A stretch of 8,625 bases of DNA from Dehalococcoidia bacterium (GTDB lineage Bacteria > Chloroflexota > Dehalococcoidia > Dehalococcoidales > G020351185): the NCBI GenBank assembly GCA_030635945.1, contig DAOVXW010000015.1, forward strand, positions 1-8,625. Direction: 5' to 3'. The notes under the pieces were generated by a model that made no database searches, had not been told where the DNA came from, and saw only the letters and a program-made list of their open reading frames with translations. Below, one piece after another: positions 1 to 4,826 of this stretch (position 1 is its first letter; each line of letters opens with the position of its first letter). A program made the translations under genes and the position numbers.

Positions 1-101
1 ATATCAACACTGATCAACAGGGTTTTAAGTTGCTTCCTGGCGGCATATACGCTGGCGGATAGACCGGCGGGACCGGCACCGACTATTATCATATCGTACA
101 T
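1..101 (-). CDS. Thioredoxin reductase-like FAD-dependent oxidoreductase, N-terminal fragment (runs off the left edge)
   Basis: Reading leftward from an ATG at 101-99, the first 33 codons give [20 protein letters not shown], then [14 protein letters not shown]. This is the N-terminal beta-alpha-beta dinucleotide-binding fold, with GxGxxG at residues 9-14 (GAGPAG), which binds the ADP part of FAD. The VYAARKxLKTLLI continuation is typical of the TrxB/AhpF group of pyridine nucleotide-disulfide reductases, which pass electrons from NAD(P)H through FAD and a CxxC pair to thioredoxin or a similar partner. The CxxC lies beyond the window, so a ferredoxin-NADP reductase-like relative cannot be excluded. 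The start is fixed by a strong AAGGAGG Shine-Dalgarno at 114-108, and a promoter is visible upstream. The gene diverges from the DUF5679 gene. Family assignment is fairly sure; exact substrate is not. Confidence 0.8.
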   Translation of the reverse strand, partial: MYDMIIVGAGPAGLSASVYAARKQLKTLLISVD

Positions 102-139
102 GGTGCGCCTCCTTAAAAGCGTTAAATACTTCTATAGGC

Positions 140-168
140 ATCTTATTATTAGTTAAACGAGCTGTCAA
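140..168 (-). promoter_or_regulatory. Sigma-70-type promoter for the thioredoxin reductase-like gene
   Basis: On the minus strand a perfect -35 TTGACA (168-163) is followed after exactly 17 bp by TAAGAT (145-140), a 4/6 match to the -10 consensus. The predicted start of transcription is near 133, giving a leader of about 30 nt that contains the AAGGAGG ribosome binding site. Confidence 0.6.
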
Positions 169-264
169 GGGATTTTCTGTGGAATAAGCCGCCCAAAAAG
201 GAGCAGGATGGCTTATAAATTGAATAATATAAGATACAATTGTGAAAATGTTATCATATGCCTA

Positions 265-293
265 TTGACATTGTCGGAGGAATGGTTTATTCT
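265..293 (+). promoter_or_regulatory. Sigma-70-type promoter for the DUF5679 gene
   Basis: A perfect -35 TTGACA (265-270), 17 bp spacer and TATTCT (288-293, 4/6 to consensus) predict transcription from about 300. The AAGGAGG ribosome binding site follows at 304-310. This promoter lies downstream of an in-frame ATG at 258, so it argues that translation starts at 318 rather than 258. Confidence 0.6.
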
Positions 294-317
294 TCCAAAC
301 AAAAAGGAGGTAGGACC

Positions 318-458
318 ATGCAAGGATATTGTGTAAAATGTCGTGCCAAAAGAGAAATGAAAGATCCCAAATCAATAACGATGAAAAACGGCAGGCCGGC
401 GACACAGGGAGTTTGCCCTATATGCGGCACAAAAATGTTTAAAATAGGTAAAAGCTAA
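318..458 (+). CDS. DUF5679 family mini zinc-ribbon protein
   Basis: This is a 46-residue basic protein with two CxxC knuckles, C5-x2-C8 (YCVKC) and C33-x2-C36 (CPICG), separated by a conserved KSITMKNGRPATQG stretch. It matches the DUF5679 pattern of very small proteins common in Chloroflexota and Actinobacteria. Four cysteines in this layout should bind one zinc ion; the biological role is unknown, and nucleic-acid or ribosome association is only a guess from size, charge and fold. The start at 318 is chosen because AAGGAGG (304-310) sits 7 nt upstream, family members begin at this methionine, and the predicted transcript begins near 300. An in-frame ATG at 258 would add 20 residues unlike the family. 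It stands alone, diverging from the reductase gene. Confidence 0.85.
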   Translation: MQGYCVKCRAKREMKDPKSITMKNGRPATQGVCPICGTKMFKIGKS

Positions 459-776
459 ACACTTATTGCAGCTGTAAATAATTATTAAAAAGCTGGATTA
501 GTACCAGCTAAATATGTGTTTCTTTTTAATAGGTCACTTGACATAATAGTAATACCAGTGACTGAGAGAAGTGGTATGGCATTACTGCATAAATGGTGCC
601 TATTTCTAATAGTAAATATTATTTTACCTCCATTATAACAGCTAAATATCTTTTACCGACTGGATACTAATTAACAATTTAGTAGCTGGTCAGGATAAAT
701 AGCGTTATTCATCTAGTTTTATATTCGTATATTTAAGTCAGGGTGCGTTATATTCATACCTGAGTTACGATGAAAT
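459..776. other. AT-rich intergenic stretch with imperfect inverted repeats, no gene recognised
   Basis: No coding region, tRNA or known RNA could be recognised on either strand. Visible structure: a hairpin AGCTGG/CCAGCT (491-496 with 504-509, 7-nt loop) that lacks an adjacent U-run and so is at best a weak terminator for the DUF5679 gene; an interrupted stem AGTAAT-ACCA (548-557) with TGGT-(5 nt)-ATTACT (572-586); and a direct repeat CAGCTAAATAT at 505-515 and 639-649, whose second copy can pair with ATTT (677-680) and AGCTG (684-688). A TTGACA at 538-543 has no convincing -10. The nth promoter should lie here but was not identified. Confidence 0.5.
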
Positions 777-1412
777 ATGCCACAAACAACGAGAGATACT
801 GAAATAATCACGAGGCTTGAAAAAGAGTATCCTGATGCCAGAATAGCGCTTAATTATTCCAACCCCCTTGAGTTACTGGTAGCAACCATACTTTCGGCGC
901 AGTGCACGGATAAAACAGTAAATAGAGTAACTGCTAGCCTGTTTTCCAGGTATAAAACTACGGATGATTACGCAGGCGCCAGACGGGAGCGTTTTGAGCA
1001 GGAAATACGGCCGACCGGTTTCTACCGAAACAAAGCAAAGAACATTATAAATGCCGCTAAAAAGATAAAGGCAAATTACAGCGGCAGTGTTCCGAAGACT
1101 ATGGAAGAGCTGATTACCCTGCCCGGCGTAGCACGTAAAACGGCTAATATCGTACTTTACAATACCTACGGTGTTATAGCCGGTATAGCGGTGGATACTC
1201 ATGTCAGGCGGGTTTCAGGGCGTCTGGGAATGACACAGAATACAGACCCGGATAAGATAGAAAAAGACCTTATGAAAAAAGTACCCAGGGCTAAGTGGGG
1301 CAGTTTCCCTTATCTGTTAATTGGGCATGGCCGCGCCGTCTGTAACGCGAGAAAACCAAAATATGAAATATGCATTCTTAATGACATCTGCCCCTCGGCT
1401 TTCAAAGAATAG
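777..1412 (+). CDS. nth: Endonuclease III (DNA glycosylase/AP lyase), with an atypical iron-sulfur motif
   Basis: This 211-residue protein is collinear with E. coli Nth, which also has 211. Nth removes oxidised pyrimidines from DNA and cleaves the resulting abasic site in base-excision repair. The helix-hairpin-helix is at about residues 114-126 (TLPGVARKTANIV); K121 matches the catalytic lysine and D140 in VDTH the catalytic aspartate. LSAQCTDKTVN (39-49) matches the conserved LSAQxTD segment. The C-terminal cluster motif is normally C-x6-C-x2-C-x5-C; here it is C189-x6-Y196-x2-C199-x5-C205, so the second ligand is tyrosine (codon TAT). The start is the first possible one, as TGA precedes it in frame by one codon (771-773); no good Shine-Dalgarno is visible. 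No gene neighbour suggests a special role. Activity is likely, but cluster binding is uncertain. Confidence 0.93.
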   Translation: MPQTTRDTEIITRLEKEYPDARIALNYSNPLELLVATILSAQCTDKTVNRVTASLFSRYKTTDDYAGARRERFEQEIRPTGFYRNKAKNIINAAKKIKANYSGSVPKTMEELITLPGVARKTANIVLYNTYGVIAGIAVDTHVRRVSGRLGMTQNTDPDKIEKDLMKKVPRAKWGSFPYLLIGHGRAVCNARKPKYEICILNDICPSAFKE

Positions 1413-1459
1413 CCGGGAAAACCAGATATACCGGCTGGTCAGGCGCTTAAAGAAATCCA

Positions 1460-1488
1460 TTGACAAAAAGACGGTTTAAGGCTAGACT
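1460..1488 (+). promoter_or_regulatory. Sigma-70-type promoter for the tubulin/FtsZ-like gene
   Basis: TTGACA (1460-1465), a 17-bp spacer and TAGACT (1483-1488, 4/6 to the -10 consensus) predict transcription from about 1495. That leaves a leader of about 20 nt containing GGAGGTGA (1505-1512). It makes the GTPase gene independent of nth. Confidence 0.6.
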
Positions 1489-1515
1489 TCAATTCCTGGA
1501 TATTGGAGGTGAAAA

Positions 1516-2691
1516 ATGAAGTTAATCGTGCTTGGATTTGGACAATGCGGAGGTCGCATTGCTGATGAGTTTGAGCGGCTGAATAGAAGGGCGCATAGCC
1601 TGCGTGGGATTGATATAATCGTCGATTCCTTTGCGGTTAATACAGATGCAACAGATATGTCAGGGTTATACAGCATAAAACCTACCTATCAGCACCGCAT
1701 ACTTATCGGTGCTGGCACAACCCATGGTCACGGTGTAGCTAAGATAAGCGAGATCGGTGCTGAGATAGCCAGGGAAGATGCCGACAAGGTCCTCGATGCC
1801 ATGAGAAAAAATCAGAAGTTCTATGAAAGCGATGCCTTCCTGGTGATTGCCAGTGCCGCTGGTGGTACAGGCTCAGGGGCGGCGCCGGTAATAGCCAAAG
1901 CAATTAAAGAGCGTTTCAGCGACAGGCCGGTGTATGCACTTATAGTTCTTCCATTTGAGCACGAGGAGACAGCCGAAGAGAGGGCGTTGTACAATACGGC
2001 AGTATGCCTTAAATCTATCTCTCAAGTGGCGGATGCTGTTATCCTGGTTGATAACCAGAGATATGTCAGAAAAGACTTCTCACTGCAGAGCAACATGACG
2101 AAAATAAACCAGATGATAGTTGAGCCTTTCTTCGATATGCTGTGTGCCGGCGAGGAAAAGAGGAAAAATAACATCGGTGCCAAGGTGCTCGATGCCGGTG
2201 ATATAATACAGACTTTGTGCGGATGGTCGGCTATCGGTTACGGCGAGATAAAATTACCTCTCATTACATTCCCGACGGACTGGTCAAAAAATTTCCGCAA
2301 GAGAAGCACCAAGACACATAAGGGCATAGAAGCTATGGACCAGGCTTTAAGTGAGCTGTCGATTGAATGCAATCCGAATGATGCCCACCGTGCCCTGTTT
2401 TTGCTTTCAGCGCCAAGCAAGGAAATGAATATAGAGATGGTCAAGGAACTCTGCGACTATCTTAAGAACTTCGCACCGCAGGCAATTGTAAGGAATGGTG
2501 ATTACCCCAGAGAGAAAGGCTTGCTGGATGTAACCGTAGTCTTGTCTGAGCTGAGTGATGTAGAAAAGATACGACATTATTATACGAAATCAGCCAACCT
2601 TGTCGAGGAAATGAAGAGGAGAAAGAAAGTACAAACGAGCAAAGCTGCCTTGACGGAAGAAGCGGGCAAGGATGTACCGACGCTGCTCTAG
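1516..2691 (+). CDS. CetZ/FtsZ-like tubulin-superfamily GTPase
   Basis: This 391-residue cytosolic GTPase belongs to the tubulin/FtsZ superfamily, whose members polymerise into filaments. Visible motifs are: T1 phosphate loop GFGQCGGRI (residues 7-15); NTDATD (42-47, T2 position); the tubulin signature GGTGSG (116-121); LPFEHEETAEE (145-155); and a T7-like synergy loop VLDAGDI (224-230), with D226 and D229 in the positions of the two catalytic FtsZ aspartates. GQCGG in the P-loop and RILIGAGTTHGHGVAK followed by EIGAEIAREDAD (61-90) resemble archaeal CetZ more than division FtsZ, as far as can be judged by eye. The C-terminus is short and polar and ends DVPTLL. GGAGGTGA at 1505-1512 fixes the start. 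No division or cell-wall genes adjoin, so this is probably an accessory cytoskeletal protein rather than the main FtsZ. The family is certain; the subfamily is inference. Confidence 0.9.
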   Translation: MKLIVLGFGQCGGRIADEFERLNRRAHSLRGIDIIVDSFAVNTDATDMSGLYSIKPTYQHRILIGAGTTHGHGVAKISEIGAEIAREDADKVLDAMRKNQKFYESDAFLVIASAAGGTGSGAAPVIAKAIKERFSDRPVYALIVLPFEHEETAEERALYNTAVCLKSISQVADAVILVDNQRYVRKDFSLQSNMTKINQMIVEPFFDMLCAGEEKRKNNIGAKVLDAGDIIQTLCGWSAIGYGEIKLPLITFPTDWSKNFRKRSTKTHKGIEAMDQALSELSIECNPNDAHRALFLLSAPSKEMNIEMVKELCDYLKNFAPQAIVRNGDYPREKGLLDVTVVLSELSDVEKIRHYYTKSANLVEEMKRRKKVQTSKAALTEEAGKDVPTLL

Positions 2692-2733
2692 CTCATGTAA
2701 TCTTTCATAGGTGAGTTGCTGTCAGTATAAGTA

Positions 2734-3615
2734 ATGGCTAAACAAGCTGGTTTATATATCGGCACCTCGGGTTGGTCATACCCGAAAGGTGAGGGTACCT
2801 GGAAAGGCTACTTCTACCCTAAAGGAAAGATTGATGAACTGGGCTATTACAGCCAGTTTTTCAATACGGTTGAAATAAACAGTTCCTTCTACAGGCCGCC
2901 GAATCTGGGCTATGTTCATAACTGGGCTCGTAAGGTGCCGAAAGGGTTTCTGTTCAGCGTTAAGCTGTGGCAGAAATTCACCCATCCAAAAATGTTCAAA
3001 GAAACGACGGGCAGTGATTCCGTTATATCACGGGCGGATATAGATATATTCAAAAAAAGTATTGATCCTTTGGTAGAAAGCGGTAAGATGGGAGCTTTGC
3101 TTGCCCAGTTTCCGCCGAGCTTTAAGAGCGATGATTTCAGCCGTCAGATAATTATGGCGGTCATAAAGGCTTTTAGTGATTACAGACTGGCTGTCGAATT
3201 GAGGCATCGCAGCTGGAGTGACGACCCGAATACGGCACAATTACTGGCGGAGGGTAAAACCTCCTGGGTGCAGATAGACGAACCCGGATTTGAAACCTCG
3301 ATAGCCCGGCAATTACCATTGACTTCGGATACAGCCTATTTCCGTTTCCACGGGCGCAACGCCGAGAACTGGTGGCGGGGAGATAATGAAACACGTTACA
3401 AGTATCTCTACTCAGCGGACGAAATAGAAGAACTGGCCCAGAAAGTAAAAACCGCCAGTCGAAAAGCAAAATTAACCTTTGCCTTTTTTAACAATCACTG
3501 GCAGGGCTATGCACCCCGCAATGCCATCGGTATGATAAAAGCTCTGAAGCAGCCGGTTAAAGAACCTCCGCTTCAGGCAACTTTGCCGGATAAAGAAATT
3601 GTTGAAGAGTATTGA
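2734..3615 (+). CDS. DUF72 (YecE-like) TIM-barrel protein
   Basis: The 293-residue product has the DUF72 hallmarks in order: IGTSGWSY (9-16), the WKGYFYP segment (23-29), VEINSSFYR (46-54), LAQFPPSF (123-130), VELRHRSW (154-161), YFRFHGRN (202-209) and FFNNHWQGYAPRNA (251-264). The fold is a TIM barrel related to xylose isomerase/endonuclease IV-like enzymes. The conserved His, Glu, Asp and Asn residues suggest an active site, but no reaction is established for the family. No signal peptide is seen, so it should be cytosolic. The ATG at 2734 follows a stop (2728-2730) in the same frame; the nearest Shine-Dalgarno-like AGGTGAG (2709-2715) is too far upstream, so initiation may be weak or coupled. 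It lies 42 nt after the tubulin-like gene on the same strand, so co-transcription is plausible, though a functional link is not shown. Confidence 0.88.
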   Translation: MAKQAGLYIGTSGWSYPKGEGTWKGYFYPKGKIDELGYYSQFFNTVEINSSFYRPPNLGYVHNWARKVPKGFLFSVKLWQKFTHPKMFKETTGSDSVISRADIDIFKKSIDPLVESGKMGALLAQFPPSFKSDDFSRQIIMAVIKAFSDYRLAVELRHRSWSDDPNTAQLLAEGKTSWVQIDEPGFETSIARQLPLTSDTAYFRFHGRNAENWWRGDNETRYKYLYSADEIEELAQKVKTASRKAKLTFAFFNNHWQGYAPRNAIGMIKALKQPVKEPPLQATLPDKEIVEEY

Positions 3616-3617
3616 TT

Positions 3618-4481
3618 TTATTCAGAAGGCAGGGTATAGAAGGCGGCTCCAAGCGCCCCCGGTCCAATAGCATAGCCAATGATGGGGCTTACCTCGGTGA
3701 GCAGTAATTCCACGCAATTGAACTCGGTTGAAATAAGTTGTTTTAACTCCTCTGCTTCTTCGGGGATGGCGGTATGCATGACGGCGACATGAACCGGCTG
3801 TTTACCTGCTTTGCGCCTCATAGTTTCAAGAAGCCGCTTAATACCGCTTTGTTTTGTTCTTGCAATTCCGGTAAGGTGAACCACCCCATTTGATATGGCA
3901 AGCAACGGCTTGACCCCGAGCATTGAACCCATCTGGGTGGCGATTTTGGGGATTCGCCCCGTTCGGTAAGCATGGCGGATGGTTTCGAGGGCAAGCAGAA
4001 ATTGAACCCGGTCCCTGACTACACTGGCTGCTTTAGCAACTTCGTTAAGTACGTTGCCTTTATCTGCTGACCGTGCCGCCGCCAGAGCGATAAATCCCTG
4101 TGAAGCGGTGGCGTTTCTGGAATCCATTACTTCAATGGTGCAGTGGGGCAGTTCCTGCCTCACCTGTTCGGCGGCTAAACAGGCTACACTAAAGGCTGTA
4201 CTCAGCTTGGAAGAAGTAGTAAGGCAAAATATATCCTGCCCTCCTGTAGCCAGTTCACGAAAAATGTCGGCGTAATCAGATGGTGAGGAGGGAGAAGTCG
4301 TAAAACTATCGGGCGCTCTGGCCAGAAGCTGGTAGGCTTCGGATGTAGTAAGGTCCACACCGTCACGGTAGATCTTATCTTCAAACAATATTTTTATGGG
4401 CACAACCCTGATTCCATATTGCTTTACCTGCTTATCGAGGAGGCAGGCGACACTGTCGGTGACAATGGCGACTTTGCCCAT
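3618..4481 (-). CDS. DegV family fatty-acid-binding protein (FakB-like)
   Basis: This is a 287-residue protein of the DegV family, which holds a single fatty acid. In Firmicutes (FakB) such proteins present fatty acids to kinase FakA to make acyl-phosphate. Motifs are: VTDSVACL (7-14, the TDSxxxL start motif); TTSPSSPSDY (61-70); LTTSSKLSTAFSVA (87-100); VMDSRNATASQG (118-129); GRIPKIATQMGSMLGVKPLL (175-194); MHTAIPEEAEEL (235-246); and the C-terminal GPGALGAAFY (273-282). The start at 4481 is chosen over an in-frame ATG 16 codons upstream (4529) because AAGGAGA (4493-4487) sits 5 nt before it and VxIVTDS normally begins near residue 5. The upstream ATG also lies beyond the predicted transcription start. 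No fakA-like gene is in the window. It is tail-to-tail with DUF72, 2 nt between stop codons. Confidence 0.9.
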   Translation of the reverse strand: MGKVAIVTDSVACLLDKQVKQYGIRVVPIKILFEDKIYRDGVDLTTSEAYQLLARAPDSFTTSPSSPSDYADIFRELATGGQDIFCLTTSSKLSTAFSVACLAAEQVRQELPHCTIEVMDSRNATASQGFIALAAARSADKGNVLNEVAKAASVVRDRVQFLLALETIRHAYRTGRIPKIATQMGSMLGVKPLLAISNGVVHLTGIARTKQSGIKRLLETMRRKAGKQPVHVAVMHTAIPEEAEELKQLISTEFNCVELLLTEVSPIIGYAIGPGALGAAFYTLPSE

Positions 4482-4511
4482 AATAATCTCCTTCAAAAGC
4501 GAAAGTACTGA

Positions 4512-4517
4512 ATTATA
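4512..4517 (-). promoter_or_regulatory. Extended -10 promoter for the DegV-family gene
   Basis: On the minus strand a perfect TATAAT (4517-4512) is preceded by TGC, forming an extended -10 element. The -35 at 17 bp (TTAATC, 4540-4535) is poor, as is usual for extended -10 promoters. Transcription should start near 4505, just upstream of the AAGGAGA ribosome binding site. Confidence 0.6.
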
Positions 4518-4567
4518 GCATATAAGCAATTATGGATTAAGACGACTGTTTTCGAGTTCGGATTTAA

Positions 4568-4596
4568 TTGACATAGCAGGATGAAAATGATATGTT
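4568..4596 (+). promoter_or_regulatory. Promoter of the riboswitch-moaA-moaC-MOSC operon
   Basis: A perfect TTGACA (4568-4573), 17-bp spacer and TATGTT (4591-4596, 4/6, preceded by TGA as an extended -10) predict transcription from about 4603. That is about 15-20 nt before the first base-paired strand of the aptamer, exactly where a riboswitch leader should begin. Confidence 0.65.
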
Positions 4597-4620
4597 TATG
4601 AAAGAGTTTTAAATAGTATA

Positions 4621-4722
4621 ACCCTTCGAGTTGCCTGCACCTAATGGCTTTTAGCCTATGGACGGTAACCGATTAAGGTATAAGGGGAAACCTTTATGCC
4701 GCCTGTGTTTGGAAAGGAGGGT
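4621..4722 (+). promoter_or_regulatory. Moco-family riboswitch aptamer (molybdenum or tungsten cofactor sensor)
   Basis: The leader matches the Moco RNA motif known upstream of moaA. Conserved parts seen: CTGCACC near the 5' end (4635-4641) and GCCTGT.TTTGGAAAGG at the 3' end (4700-4717), comparable to the CTGCACC and CTGGAAAGG segments of the E. coli moaA leader. Stems: P1 ACCCTTC (4621-4627) with GGAGGGT (4716-4722), 7 bp including one G-U; a stem CCTAAT (4640-4645) with ATTAAGG (4672-4678), one bulge, enclosing small hairpins GGCT/AGCC (4646-4656) and CGG/CCG (4663-4671); and a 10-bp hairpin (4677-4686 with 4691-4700) capped by a GAAA tetraloop. Position directly before moaA and a following terminator support a feedback switch. 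Direct ligand binding is inferred for this class from genetics. The choice between Mo and W cofactor is open. Confidence 0.88.
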
Positions 4723-4761
4723 ATATCCGGTACAGCACATGTGCCTGTTGGTGCCTCCTTT
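4713..4761 (+). promoter_or_regulatory. Antiterminator pairing of the moaA riboswitch expression platform
   Basis: AAAGGAGG (4713-4720) is perfectly complementary to CCTCCTTT (4754-4761), 8 bp. The first strand contains most of the 3' half of aptamer stem P1, and the second contains half of the 5' arm of the terminator, so this helix excludes both. The palindrome GCACATGTGC (4735-4744) lies in the intervening loop. Without ligand this helix should form and allow read-through into moaA. Confidence 0.72.
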
Positions 4762-4781
4762 TGAGAGGCATCTATTTTTTT
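4750..4781 (+). terminator. Intrinsic terminator controlled by the moaA riboswitch
   Basis: GGTGCCTC (4750-4757) pairs with GAGGCATC (4765-4772) over 8 bp with one G-T, closing a 7-nt loop. It is followed by TA and then seven T (4775-4781). It lies between aptamer and moaA in the sense direction, so it acts as an attenuator: ligand-bound P1 frees the 5' arm and transcription stops. Confidence 0.85.
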
Positions 4782-4826
4782 AGGGAGACCAGGTAATAAT
4801 TAGAATGCTGGATTGGAGATTGTGAA

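Noticed and set aside
491..509. Intrinsic terminator of the DUF5679 gene
   Set aside because: The 6-bp stem is followed by AAATATGTG rather than a T-run; the T-rich stretch comes about 13 nt too late.
538..566. Promoter in the 459-776 gap
   Set aside because: A perfect TTGACA is present, but at 16-18 bp spacing there is no acceptable -10.
459..776. tRNA or CRISPR array in the AT-rich gap
   Set aside because: No T-loop consensus, acceptor stem or regularly spaced repeat was found.
1411..1439. Terminator after nth
   Set aside because: AGCCGG/CCGGCT (1411-1416 with 1431-1436) and ACCAG/CTGGT (1421-1425 with 1435-1439) are possible stems, but they exclude each other and no T-run follows.
4482..4529. 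Longer DegV reading frame starting at an ATG at 4529
   Set aside because: The extra 16 residues have no family match, AAGGAGA is placed for the ATG at 4481, and the TATAAT at 4517-4512 predicts transcription starting downstream of 4529.
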